Part shown: positions 25,490-33,922 of the stretch, one piece after another
Layout: each line of letters opens with the position of its first letter
Position numbering within the stretch: the stretch's first letter is position 1
Origin: Brevundimonas naejangsanensis
GTDB taxonomy: Bacteria > Pseudomonadota > Alphaproteobacteria > Caulobacterales > Caulobacteraceae
DNA: 64,000 bases
Assembly: GCF_000635915.2 (NCBI RefSeq)
Contig: NZ_CP015614.1
Span: 1,905,501-1,969,500 of the forward strand
Direction of reading: 5' to 3'
Made by a program: the position numbers and the translations under genes
The notes under the pieces: generated by a model
Database searches by the model: none
Seen by the model: only the letters and a program-made list of their open reading frames with translations
Told to the model about the DNA's origin: nothing

Positions 25490-25644
25490 GCGGTCTAAGC
25501 CAACCCTTCAGCGGCCCGCTCCCCGTCGCAAACCGTTCCACGGCACGCTTGTGACCGTAAACTCGTCACCTCTATTTCCTCTTGAAGCGCCATGACGGCC
25601 TCGCCCGATCGCGGGAACGAAAAGGGAAAGAAAAGCAGAACTTC

Positions 25645-25663
25645 GTGTGCAAATTTTGCACAC
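25645..25663. promoter_or_regulatory. 19-bp perfect palindrome
   Basis: GTGTGCAAA and TTTGCACAC flank a single T, a strict dyad 44 bp before the distal att-like repeat. It shares the GTGTGCA motif with the inverted repeat at 4320-4384 beside the other att site. Likely a binding site for an element-encoded regulator or excisionase. Confidence 0.45.
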
Positions 25664-25689
25664 ATTGACTCTCAACTTACTGATTATAA

Positions 25690-25746
25690 GTCACAATCAC
25701 CACCATCCATCATGGGCGCAACAGACAGTCTATGCGGTGGGTGCAT
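25690..25746 (-). pseudogene. dusA: Displaced 5' end of dusA
   Basis: From an ATG at 25744-25746 the minus strand reads MHPPHRLSVAPMMDGGDCDL and stops. The first 14 residues are an excellent DusA N-terminus, after which similarity ends exactly beyond the att-like repeat. The fragment may be the native chromosomal start of dusA, cut off when the element inserted, or the start provided by a second, tandem element. Confidence 0.65.
25707..25734. other. Distal att-like copy of the dusA repeat
   Basis: 28 bp matching 4243-4270 in the same orientation at 26 positions (CCATCATGGGCG..GACAGTCTATG). The two copies bound a 21.4-kb segment carrying accessory genes and starting with an integrase remnant. 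Confidence 0.72.
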
Positions 25747-25772
25747 CGGCCTTATTGGGAGAACGTCAGGAT

Positions 25773-25832
25773 AGACGGAATGGGGGCTATATAGGCCAGA
25801 CCCTCATCAAACGCGATGACCCGCGCCGGTAG
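25773..25832 (+). pseudogene. Second integrase N-terminal scrap
   Basis: Twenty codons, RRNGGYIGQTLIKRDDPRR then TAG, align with RRKGRYISKTFLKRDNARR of the integrase remnant at 4399. The DNA is also clearly similar. This copy is only 39 bp from its att-like repeat and ends in a stop. It is best explained as the remains of a second element integrated in tandem. Confidence 0.6.
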
Positions 25833-26007
25833 GATACCGGGCGAGTTCGCCGGATCTACCCGCCCCCTCGCTACAGACGGGCACCGCCAGTTGGGGCTTG
25901 AAACCAAACCGCAGAGCTTTCGCCGACACAAGTTCTGGCGCAGTCAAGCTGCCCAAGGACGCAAGAGTGCCCTTTGTCGATGGAACGAAACGCCTTTTCA
26001 ACGGCGA

Positions 26008-26374
26008 TTATTGGCCGCGCGCAGCCGCGCGCCGGGCTCGAACCTCCTTTGCAAGCTCGACGGCTTCCGCGACCGTCTCGGGGGGGCGCGCCGTCGGCCC
26101 TGGCGATCTCGGGCTGGGAGAGAGTGGCTTTCGCCTCCGCCCGGCTGATGACATAGGACATAAACGCTGGTCCATCCGTGCCAAGGCCTCGGGCGATTTC
26201 CTTGACCTGGTCCATGTCGCCAAAATCAATCGCGGTGATTTTGAGCTGACCTATGCCGCCTTTGAGCGGGACCGACGCGTCAGCGGACTGGGCCGCGCGG
26301 CCGTTGATTTCGGCGCCGCTGTCGCATCCGACAAGCGCAAGTGCAGACGCCAGTGCAATCATTGAGTTTCTCAT
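26008..26374 (-). pseudogene. Small lipoprotein with probable frameshift
   Basis: The ATG at 26372-26374 has GGAGGTGGGT upstream and opens MRNSMIALASALALVGCDSG, a clear lipoprotein signal with Cys17. The frame stays natural to about IARADGAPP, where a run of seven G (plus strand 26080-26086) occurs. Past it, the sensible reading (ETVAEAVELAKEVRARRAAA then RGQ and stop at 26008) is in another frame. The uninterrupted frame instead runs into Arg- and Cys-rich nonsense. Either a slippage mutation or a sequencing error is likely. Function unknown. Confidence 0.6.
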
Positions 26375-26431
26375 ACCCACCTCCGTGCCAAGATATGATG
26401 GCCGCAAGAGTCACGAAAACCTGGATCAGAT

Positions 26432-26461
26432 CAGCGGGGCGACGGGGGCGTCGCCCCGCTG
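26432..26461 (-). terminator. Strong GC hairpin downstream of the IPTL-CTERM gene
   Basis: A perfect 13-bp stem, CAGCGGGGCGACG (26432-26444) and CGTCGCCCCGCTG (26449-26461), closes a GGGG loop. It lies 90 bp beyond the stop of the minus-strand IPTL-CTERM gene. There is no U-run, so it may be a factor-dependent end or an mRNA-protecting hairpin. Confidence 0.5.
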
Positions 26462-26550
26462 ACTGGCCGCGATGACGAAGCCCCAGCAGGTCAAGGCTGT
26501 CGATCGCGATCAGCGTTAGGCTTTCCTAAAAGCAGACAGTCTAGACGGGC

Positions 26551-27126
26551 CTAGGCCGTCCGACGCCGCTGGATCATCAGAGCCGCCCCGCCCGCCAAGG
26601 CCACGCCCAGGAAGATCATCGCCCATTCCGACAGGGTGGGGACAGAGGCGACGACAGGCGTCGTCGGATAGGGGACCAACGTGACCGCAGCGGGTCCCCC
26701 AAAGCCAAAGCCAACCTCTTCACCACCCGTTGCCGATCCGGCGGTCGTGAAAACGGCGATGTATTCGCCGTCAGAGAGGCTGATATCCTTATTGCCATCC
26801 ACGCTTCCAACACAGTGCGCCATCGGATTCGCCGGATCAAACGCGCCTGAATACAAACCCAGGGCGCCATCAACCAGATTAGGAAAACCCGGCCCGACAG
26901 AATCCACCACACTGTATGTGCCAGATTGATGAATGGTGATAATCGCCACTTCGTATACACGACTACCGCCATTCGAAACATTACATGTAGCAAGGTCCGT
27001 ATAACTATAATCAATCGGAGAATTTGCAGCAGTCATCGGGATTGCAAAATTCTGCGCAGCGACCGGGCTTACAGAAAAACCAACCACTAACGCGGCAACA
27101 AAAGACAGTACATACTTTATTTTCAT
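26551..27126 (-). CDS. IPTL-CTERM sorting-domain protein
   Basis: 191 residues from the ATG at 27124-27126, with AAGGAAG upstream. The signal peptide MKIKYVLSFVAALVVGFSVS ends near VAAQ. The middle is a beta-rich domain (IDYSYTDLATCNVSNGGSRV ... YIAVFTTAGSATGG). The C-terminus VPTLSEWAMIFLGVALAGGA followed by RRR is the IPTL-CTERM tripartite signal (motif, membrane helix, basic tail). Such signals route proteins to a dedicated processing system at the envelope. The gene is richer in A+T than its neighbours. It is the last of four consecutive minus-strand genes. Confidence 0.88.
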   Translation of the reverse strand: MKIKYVLSFVAALVVGFSVSPVAAQNFAIPMTAANSPIDYSYTDLATCNVSNGGSRVYEVAIITIHQSGTYSVVDSVGPGFPNLVDGALGLYSGAFDPANPMAHCVGSVDGNKDISLSDGEYIAVFTTAGSATGGEEVGFGFGGPAAVTLVPYPTTPVVASVPTLSEWAMIFLGVALAGGAALMIQRRRTA

Positions 27127-27203
27127 AGCTTCCTTCTTTCTATGATAGCTATTTTTGAATAAAAAGCGAAATCCATGGGACTTTTTTATGCATTCCCATA
27201 TTT

Positions 27204-30200
27204 CTACACCGCACAGAACGTGGGCGACTGAATTCCAAGCGCCCCATCCACGCCCTCTGCAGCGGAAAATATATTGACGGCGTTGGCGGCTACTCTTCCG
27301 CCCACGCTCAAGCCGCTCAGGAAGAAGGTCTTCACGACATTGCAGGCTAGACCTGCGAGCGCCTGTCGGACGATGGGATCCATCCCGCCTGAATCCGTCA
27401 TCAGGACCGACATCGAGGCTGCCGCGTAAAGACGAGCCAGCGTCTGGCCATAGGCCGCCACGATCGCCAGGGAGGCCCCGCCGAGCACGCCCAGGCCGCC
27501 TGCGGCGGACGTCGCCGTCACCAGCAGGTTCAGCATGCTGATGACCTTGTCGAGTTCGGCCAGTTGGCGCTGCATGCCGGTGGTCATCTGCCCGCCGCCG
27601 CTGCCGTCCGGAAGCACGGCGAAGAGCTCGCCCGTAGCATTGTCGATCACCCAACAGGCTCGCGTGGACGCATCGTCGGCCGTCAGCGCCACATGGCCCG
27701 AAGGGAACATGTCCCTCAGTCGCCGCATGAAGGCCGTCCATTCGACCTGTTCGTCGGCCGAAAGCGCCGGCCTCTGCTGGCGCGGCAGGTCACTGCTCAG
27801 CAAGGCCAGCCGTTTGCCGCTCAGGGCCGCCCCGGTGTTGATCGGGAACAGAGCCGCCTCGCCCATCGCCAGCATCAGAGAGGCGTTCAATGACCTGGAA
27901 AGCTGGACCTCGCGATCAGGCGCAATGACGTGGGCGCGGCTGAGCGGCAGAATATCGATGCGGCTGGCGAACTGATCCGTGTTCACGATCGGATATCGGG
28001 AATGCAGCACGACGCGCATACCCTGCTCCGCAAAGGCGAAGCCTCTGCCCGACAGGGGGGCGGAGCGCATCAGCAATGCGGCCTGCTCCTTGGGCAGGGT
28101 CATCACGCCCTTGTCGAGAACCGCTATGATATCGTCGAGGCTTCGGCTTCTGTCGCGGGCCGTTTTGTCCAGAAGCTCGGTGGACAGGCGCGCGGCGATC
28201 AGGTCGTCCAGCACGGTCGACAGCGACGGCGGCGGCCCCTCGAACGCAATCAGATGATCGCCCAGCACGGCGCCGTGCAGTTCGTTCTGCCGATCTGGCG
28301 CCATGACGCCGCGCTCGTCCTGTCCGGCCAGACGGCGCTGTATCTGACGATCGCCGACCCGAACGGTGAGATGCAGGGCGCTGATCTTGCGCGCAGGCGC
28401 CGAGGCCGCGCCGACCTCATACGAAGCCTCGCCGTGGGCCTTCTCGGTAGCCACGCCGGCCTTGCGCACGCCGCTGGCCGCAACCGGCCCACGGTAGGTC
28501 AGCACATAGGGAAGATGCTGCGTCTCCTCGTTGAGAAACCGCCGGATGACGCCTTCGACCTCATCGGTGTCCTCGGTCGATACATTCAGGGCCACGCCGC
28601 CGGTCGCCCGGGCCATGGCGTCGAAGATGTTGTGCTCCCCTTCCTGCTCCCGGCGCCTCGCTAGCCGCGCGTTGACATCCATGACAATGGCCCGCGGCCC
28701 CGCGCCGAGAGCCTCGATTTCGGCCGCGGCGGGCGGCGCGCCCTCCAGATCGCCGTCGGTCGCGTAGACGATCAGATTGGCCGATGAACCAACATGGGCG
28801 AGCAGGTTCCGCCACATCCTGGAGTCGGTCGACTGCACCGTCACCATCGCCTTCGGATGCACGGCCCTGGCCATCGTCTCGACCCGGTTGATCAAGGCCT
28901 TCATCGCATCGCCCAGTCGCCAGGCGCCCTCGCCGATGAAGGCCTTCGGCATGGAGGCGGAGGCGTCGGCCAGAAACAGGATATGCGGCGCCCGCTCACG
29001 GTCGTGCAGCAGGTGGGCGACGGCCTTGCCTTCGTCCGTCAGCCTGAAATCGCTCGCGACCAAGCCCTCCACGATCCGACCGTCCGCGGCCTTGGGCCGG
29101 ATCAGCAGCCGCATATCGGGATAGCGCGATGCGTCCGCCTCCGCCTCGATCACGGCGACATCGGCTGCGCGGCCTGAGGGCGGGCTGGCGTCCAACGGCC
29201 TGTCGTTGAACTCGACGACGCCCGTCTGCGCCTGCCGGATGCGGTCGCCCTCAAGGGTGAAGCTCTGCCCCATGACCAGGGCGCGTTCGGGGTCCAGCGC
29301 CTCGCCGTCCAGCGCCTGAATACTGAGAAAGGGCGTAAAGGCTCGCAGGTCGCCGATCCGAGCGTTCAGGACCGACAGGGTGTCGCCGAACGGCTTGAAG
29401 CCGATGCGGACCTGACGCCCCGCAACCTCTTCAGCCGTCCATTCCGCGCGGGCGATTTCAAAGGGCGCGACCGTTTCGTCCAGCACCGTCGCCGTCAGGC
29501 TGACGGTTACGGGCAGGATGCCGCGCGCCGGCCGGGCGTCACGCGGCGTGCGCGACCCCGCCGGCTCCAGCCCTCCATCCGGCCGGATCGGGTCGGCCAG
29601 AAACGCACCCTGCCCCGGCTCGACAAACAGGACGATCGGCGCCGCGCCTTCGATCCGGTCGCTATAGTTGGTCGACGCAATGCGGTTCTGCTCGTTCTGC
29701 GGGATGAGGGCGCGCAGGTCGCGCTGCAGGGTCTGCGCCTGGCGTTCGCCGGCGGCGAGGTTGATCTTGACGTCGGGCTGGCCCAGCGCCTCGCGCCACT
29801 GATCGACCTGGGACGTCTTCACCTGAGGCTCGAAAACGGGCGAGTAATCGCGAAAGAAGACGCCGCGATCCGCCTCATGGCCGATGTCGCCGCCCTCCAC
29901 CACACGCGCCTCACGACCGGTCTGACGGATCAGATCCGCCAGGATCTCCGCCTTCTCCCGCGCCGTTCCAGCTCCTGCGCGCAGCGCCGCCCGCGCGCCC
30001 CACCCGACCTCATCCCCAAGACGCAGCCGCGTCGCGGAACTGGACACCAGGCGGATTTCATCGCGAACGAACCGATGCAGCGCTCCGACATCACCGGCCG
30101 CCACCAGGACGCCCGCCCTGGCGAAGGCGTGATCGGGACTGGTGCGCAAGGCTGCCTGAACCTGCCGCCACACGTCGTAAGGATCGCGCGCGCCGCCTTT

Positions 30201-30332
30201 AACCGCGCCCTGCCCCGATCCGCCCCGGCAGCTGTGAAGGGCGAAACCGCCGCCGCCCAGCACCAGTGCGGCCAGCCCCGCCCCCGCGCCGGCCTTCAAC
30301 AGGCTGCGCCGCGATGCTTTCTGATCAGTCAT
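27204..30332 (-). CDS. Large Tat-exported protein with VWA domain
   Basis: 1042 residues. The N-terminus MTDQKASRRSLLKAGAGAGL is a Tat signal, and a Cys at about 35 lies just after the hydrophobic stretch. Residues about 110-175 (GTAREKAEILADLIRQTGRE ... ARVV) resemble a transglutaminase-like core without its catalytic Cys. A VWA domain begins with HILFLADASASMPKAF, where DASAS fits the MIDAS metal site, and continues to about 600 (NLIVYATDGDLEGA). The C-terminal 100 residues are hydrophobic and Gly/Ala-rich. It probably works in the periplasm or at the surface as a metal-dependent adhesion or assembly factor. It follows the Yip1-family gene by 22 bp. Confidence 0.75.
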   Translation of the reverse strand: MTDQKASRRSLLKAGAGAGLAALVLGGGGFALHSCRGGSGQGAVKGGARDPYDVWRQVQAALRTSPDHAFARAGVLVAAGDVGALHRFVRDEIRLVSSSATRLRLGDEVGWGARAALRAGAGTAREKAEILADLIRQTGREARVVEGGDIGHEADRGVFFRDYSPVFEPQVKTSQVDQWREALGQPDVKINLAAGERQAQTLQRDLRALIPQNEQNRIASTNYSDRIEGAAPIVLFVEPGQGAFLADPIRPDGGLEPAGSRTPRDARPARGILPVTVSLTATVLDETVAPFEIARAEWTAEEVAGRQVRIGFKPFGDTLSVLNARIGDLRAFTPFLSIQALDGEALDPERALVMGQSFTLEGDRIRQAQTGVVEFNDRPLDASPPSGRAADVAVIEAEADASRYPDMRLLIRPKAADGRIVEGLVASDFRLTDEGKAVAHLLHDRERAPHILFLADASASMPKAFIGEGAWRLGDAMKALINRVETMARAVHPKAMVTVQSTDSRMWRNLLAHVGSSANLIVYATDGDLEGAPPAAAEIEALGAGPRAIVMDVNARLARRREQEGEHNIFDAMARATGGVALNVSTEDTDEVEGVIRRFLNEETQHLPYVLTYRGPVAASGVRKAGVATEKAHGEASYEVGAASAPARKISALHLTVRVGDRQIQRRLAGQDERGVMAPDRQNELHGAVLGDHLIAFEGPPPSLSTVLDDLIAARLSTELLDKTARDRSRSLDDIIAVLDKGVMTLPKEQAALLMRSAPLSGRGFAFAEQGMRVVLHSRYPIVNTDQFASRIDILPLSRAHVIAPDREVQLSRSLNASLMLAMGEAALFPINTGAALSGKRLALLSSDLPRQQRPALSADEQVEWTAFMRRLRDMFPSGHVALTADDASTRACWVIDNATGELFAVLPDGSGGGQMTTGMQRQLAELDKVISMLNLLVTATSAAGGLGVLGGASLAIVAAYGQTLARLYAAASMSVLMTDSGGMDPIVRQALAGLACNVVKTFFLSGLSVGGRVAANAVNIFSAAEGVDGALGIQSPTFCAV

Positions 30333-30354
30333 CTCGCTACGGTCTCTGCGCCGC

Positions 30355-31563
30355 TCAACCGGCGAGCCTGGCGATGCGGTCCGGGCGCGCGGCCGCGACC
30401 GCAGCCTTCAGCTCCTTCATGTCGGCCACCTTGCCGGTCGCCGTGATCAAGAAGCGCTCTCCGGCCATGGTGGTGTAGCTGCCCTGACCAGTGGTCTGAT
30501 CCCACTCCTCGGCGACGAAGGCGCCGTCGACCACGTGGGTGCGCTCATAGCCGGTGGCGGTCTTGCGCTCGCCGCGCACCTGCATGGCGGCGCCGATAGC
30601 GGCCATCGGGCCGGCCATCGGAATATCGGTCACCGACAGCTCGATATACTGATCGTCCAGAACATAGCGGGCCTCGGCGCGCGAGCCGTCCAGCTCGATC
30701 GTGCCGACCGAACTGCTTTCCGCCGACACCTGGCGGTAATGGCCGATGGAGGCCGGCAGAAACTCGGCCAGTTTTTCGGCGGCCACGACGGCCGCGGCGC
30801 CGTCGCGCGCGTTGCGCGTCATCTTCTCAGCGCGGGCGACGGCCTGCTGCATCTCGCCCAGATCGACCTGACGCCCGCCCGGCAGGGATACCCGCCCCGT
30901 CGGCAGGGAGACGCGGTCCTGCGAAAGAACCGAACCGGCGAATGCCCCCGACAGGGCGGCGCCGTGCGGACGCGCCATCAAGGGGCGGGTGATCGCCCCG
31001 GCGACGACGAACAGCAGGCCGGCAAGGATGACGACCACCGCCGTATAGGCCAGCGCCTTTTCCTTGGGCGCCTCCATCAGAACGGGCAGTCCCAGATAGA
31101 GGAGATACAGGCTATAGGCGCCCAGAATGGCCAGGAAACTGATCGCAGGCAGAAGGGCGGCGGCGCCGGCCAGCCAGGCGGCGGTGCTGCCATAGGCGGC
31201 GACCTTGAAGGCCTGCGTCAGGTTCCGGCGCCCGCCGAACTTCGGGGCCAGGACGTCGATCATGACGGCGATGACGCCGACCGCGATCAGCGACAGGACA
31301 TATTGGCCCAGGGCGCCCGCCAGCGTCGTCATGATCGGCGGGCGATAGGTGACGCCCAGCACGGAAATGCCGAAGACCAGCATCCCGATCATCTGCGCCA
31401 GCACCGGGATGGCTGCGATCACCGCGACATAGGACAGCATCAGCCCGCCGATGCTCGTTCTCTCGCCCGCAATGACCGGCCACTCTTGCCTCGGCTTGAG
31501 CAGCAGGCCCTTGATGCGCGCCAGCAATGACTGGGTTTGCGCGGCCGCGACGGCTTCGCTCAT
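30355..31563 (-). CDS. Yip1-family membrane protein with soluble C-terminal domain
   Basis: 402 residues from the ATG at 31561-31563, with AGGAGGGGC upstream. ARIKGLLLKPRQEWPVIAGE is the typical Yip1-family opening, followed by five or six hydrophobic segments to about residue 210. A soluble region of about 190 residues follows (VDLGEMQQAVARAEKM ... SVGTIELDGSRAEARYVLDD ... GYERTHVVDGAFVAEEWDQT), unlike common Yip1 proteins. It lies between the adhesin and VWA genes on the same strand, suggesting an envelope role in the same process. Exact function unknown. Confidence 0.78.
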   Translation of the reverse strand: MSEAVAAAQTQSLLARIKGLLLKPRQEWPVIAGERTSIGGLMLSYVAVIAAIPVLAQMIGMLVFGISVLGVTYRPPIMTTLAGALGQYVLSLIAVGVIAVMIDVLAPKFGGRRNLTQAFKVAAYGSTAAWLAGAAALLPAISFLAILGAYSLYLLYLGLPVLMEAPKEKALAYTAVVVILAGLLFVVAGAITRPLMARPHGAALSGAFAGSVLSQDRVSLPTGRVSLPGGRQVDLGEMQQAVARAEKMTRNARDGAAAVVAAEKLAEFLPASIGHYRQVSAESSSVGTIELDGSRAEARYVLDDQYIELSVTDIPMAGPMAAIGAAMQVRGERKTATGYERTHVVDGAFVAEEWDQTTGQGSYTTMAGERFLITATGKVADMKELKAAVAAARPDRIARLAG

Positions 31564-31594
31564 GTTCGCCCCTCCTGAAGAAATCTGAAAAGAG

Positions 31595-31627
31595 GTCCGC
31601 CCGCGGCCAGCCCGGCCGCAGGCGGAC
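31595..31627 (-). terminator. Terminator after the trimeric adhesin gene
   Basis: On the minus strand, GTCCGCCTGCGGCC pairs with GGCCGCGGGCGGAC (14 bp, one mismatch) around a short loop and is followed by CTCTTTTC. This fits an intrinsic terminator four bases after the adhesin stop. Read-through to the Yip1-family gene would need to pass it. Confidence 0.75.
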
Positions 31628-31631
31628 GCAT

Positions 31632-33731
31632 TCACCAGCTGAAGCCGGCCCCGGCGGTGAAGCTGCGCTGCCGCCCAGCCGCCGAACCCCCGATGGAGAC
31701 GCTGGCCCGCGGGCCGATCGCCCGGCGGTAGCCGATGGCGATGGCCTCCTCTCCGCCCTGGGAGCCGAAGCCGACACCGATGTTGTTCGGGCCCGACAGA
31801 CCGGCCGTATTCATCGCCAACCCGGCGAAGGCGGCGCTGGCGGCGCCGACCTGGTCGAGGCGCCGGTCCATCTGGACGAAGCGGGTGTGCACCTCGTCGC
31901 GGAACTGATCCATGCTGCGATTGATCGACGCGACCTGGTGGTCCGTATAGGTGTTGGCGGCGCTGAGCGTGCGCGCGTCGCCCTCGTCGGCGTAGGACTG
32001 CGCCGCGCTCAATGTGCGGGCGTCGCCTGCATCCGCATACAGCTGCACCGCCGCGTCGCCAGCGTCCATCTGGCGGCGGTTGACCGCGTCCATAGGCGCA
32101 TCACCGTCCGCGACATTGCCGATACGGGTGCCGTCCGCGCCTTCCAGCGTCATGATATCGCGGCTGGCGTCGTCATAGGCGGCGGCCAGAGGATTTCCAC
32201 CCGCCGGACCCGCCGGTCCCTGAGGGCCAGCAGGACCCTGCGGTCCGGTCGCGCCGTCCGCGCCTGACGGCCCTTGAGGTCCGGCCGGTCCCTGCGGACC
32301 TTGCGGACCTTGGGGTCCCTGAGGACCAGGAGGGCCTTCGGGTCCCTGCGCCCCTCCGCCCGCAGCGGCGATGTCGGCGACGAGACTGGTCAGACGGGTG
32401 TCCACGGCGGCGAAAGCCGCGCCCACATTGCTGTAGTTTGCACCCTGAATCGTGAAGGACGGCGCCGTGAACACGCCTCCAGAATAGGCTGCGCCGCCGC
32501 CCATCCAGGCAGAAAAGCCCATGCCCATGGCCGCCCCCATGGCCGTCGCCTGACGCAGGTTCACGGCGTCCGTGTCCTGCGTCGCATCGGCGACGTTCAC
32601 GATCTGGCGCTCCTTGCCCAGACTGCCGACGGAAACCGTATTGGCCCGGTCGGCTATGGACAGCGAGCCCAGGGCGACGCTGTGGTCCGCCAGGGCGCGC
32701 CCGCTTGCGCCCACGGCGACACTGAACAGGCCCTCCGCCGCGGCGCCTTCATCGAAGCTGTGAATACCGTCGCCATCGAGGTCGACAGCGCCGCCTATGG
32801 CTAAGCTGCCTTCACCTTTGGACTGAGCTCCATATCCCATGGCTAGGGAGCGGTCGCCAATGACCCTGGCGCCATAGCCGATACCCGCGCTGTACAGACC
32901 GACTACCGAGTTGAAAGAGCCAAAGGCGGCCGCGCCCGTCGCGGTCGCCTGGTTTCTCTGCCCGACCGCCATGCTCAGTTCCTCGCTGGCGATACTGCCG
33001 TAGCCAGCTGTGAAGCTGTATCGTCCGGTGGACTGGGTCTGGTAACCTAGAGCCGTGGCGTGCCGTCCCAAGGCCTGGGTCTCAAAGCCGATTGCGGTGC
33101 TGCTGAGGCCTCCAGCGGTGTTGCCTCTTCCCAACGCCGACGCGCCTTCACCGGACGCCGTGTTGAGGTAGCCCACAGCCGAGGCGCCCGCCCCCAACGC
33201 CTTGTTCCTGACGCCCATAGCCGTGCTGACCTCGCCTTCGGCGATATTGTCTCTCCCGAACGCTGAGGCGTCTGGGGCCGAAGCCTTGTTCCTGTGGCCA
33301 AACGCCGACGACCTTATGGCGCTCGCATCATTGTCGTAGCCAAATGCAACCGACTCTTCTCCAGACGACAGATTCAAGTACCCAAACGCAGAAGATCTAC
33401 TGCCACCTGAAAGGTTTCTGGACCCAAAAGCAGAACTTGCAGTTCCTGAAGCGTTATTATTTGAACCAAATGCATTCGACAGCCAGACACTGGCTATATT
33501 ATCGTATCCATAGGCGCTCGCGCCCCCGTTACACGTCGTATTCTGACGGCCATGCTCCTGCCCCCGATCAGTGTCGCCCCCGCTCGGGCACGGCTTCTCC
33601 TGCGCCAGGGCTGTAAGCGGCATGGCGGCGACGATCAGCCCTGCCATAGCGGCGGATTTCAACAACCGCCCTTTGACGCGACGTACATCACTCGAGCGCG
33701 AGCCGATGGAATTAGTCTTGATGGCGGTCAT
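31632..33731 (-). CDS. YadA-like trimeric autotransporter adhesin with collagen-like segment
   Basis: About 699 residues from the ATG at 33729-33731; an upstream ATG at 33824 could add an extended signal region. Signal [16 protein letters not shown]. The head has about 20 copies of the 14-residue SxAFGxxNxASGxx repeat (for example [20 protein letters not shown]), a neck-like [20 protein letters not shown], then a collagen-like run of 16 GXY triplets, a second neck ([20 protein letters not shown]), a coiled-coil stalk, and a YadA anchor ending in AGAGFSW. It would assemble as a surface trimer mediating attachment. The head-coding DNA around 33340-33530 is less GC-rich than the rest. Confidence 0.9.
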   Translation of the reverse strand: MTAIKTNSIGSRSSDVRRVKGRLLKSAAMAGLIVAAMPLTALAQEKPCPSGGDTDRGQEHGRQNTTCNGGASAYGYDNIASVWLSNAFGSNNNASGTASSAFGSRNLSGGSRSSAFGYLNLSSGEESVAFGYDNDASAIRSSAFGHRNKASAPDASAFGRDNIAEGEVSTAMGVRNKALGAGASAVGYLNTASGEGASALGRGNTAGGLSSTAIGFETQALGRHATALGYQTQSTGRYSFTAGYGSIASEELSMAVGQRNQATATGAAAFGSFNSVVGLYSAGIGYGARVIGDRSLAMGYGAQSKGEGSLAIGGAVDLDGDGIHSFDEGAAAEGLFSVAVGASGRALADHSVALGSLSIADRANTVSVGSLGKERQIVNVADATQDTDAVNLRQATAMGAAMGMGFSAWMGGGAAYSGGVFTAPSFTIQGANYSNVGAAFAAVDTRLTSLVADIAAAGGGAQGPEGPPGPQGPQGPQGPQGPAGPQGPSGADGATGPQGPAGPQGPAGPAGGNPLAAAYDDASRDIMTLEGADGTRIGNVADGDAPMDAVNRRQMDAGDAAVQLYADAGDARTLSAAQSYADEGDARTLSAANTYTDHQVASINRSMDQFRDEVHTRFVQMDRRLDQVGAASAAFAGLAMNTAGLSGPNNIGVGFGSQGGEEAIAIGYRRAIGPRASVSIGGSAAGRQRSFTAGAGFSW
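32202..32345 (-). repeat. Collagen-like GXY coding repeat within the adhesin
   Basis: Sixteen uninterrupted Gly-X-Y triplets, beginning [20 protein letters not shown] and rich in GPQ and GPA. The DNA is correspondingly repetitive and may change in length by slippage. A collagen triple helix would suit the three-chain stalk of the adhesin. Confidence 0.88.
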
Positions 33732-33922
33732 TGTTTCAGAAGCCCCTCGTGCACACAGACATGACGGCAAGCGCGAGCCCGATTTTGCTTCGGGAGTTTT
33801 CGTCTCAACGATGGCGTCGACCATCAAAACGCAGTCCCGCCTAGAAAGCGGACAGATGCGCTGGTTCTTTTTCTTGAGGCTCGTTAGGGTGCTGGCCCTC
33901 ACCGCCTACAAGAGGCTCACCG

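Larger units (their letters stand above)
25490..26007. other. Distal junction of the dusA element
   Basis: 518 bp with no intact gene. It contains a 19-bp palindrome (25645-25663), the second dusA-like repeat, a displaced dusA start and an integrase scrap, each listed separately. From 25833 to 26007 nothing convincing was seen. Confidence 0.6.

Noticed and set aside
4243..25734. Active prophage or conjugative element
   Set aside because: No capsid, tail, terminase, relaxase or type IV secretion gene is present and the integrase is truncated, so only a decayed element is claimed.
27564..28664. Plus-strand frames opposite the VWA protein
   Set aside because: The minus frame is continuous for 1042 codons with a Tat signal and VWA motif; the plus frames are Arg/His-rich shadows.
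32206..33530. Regular repeats that could suggest a CRISPR array
   Set aside because: They are the coding repeats of the YadA-like head and the collagen-like segment. There are no identical direct repeats with unique spacers and no cas genes.
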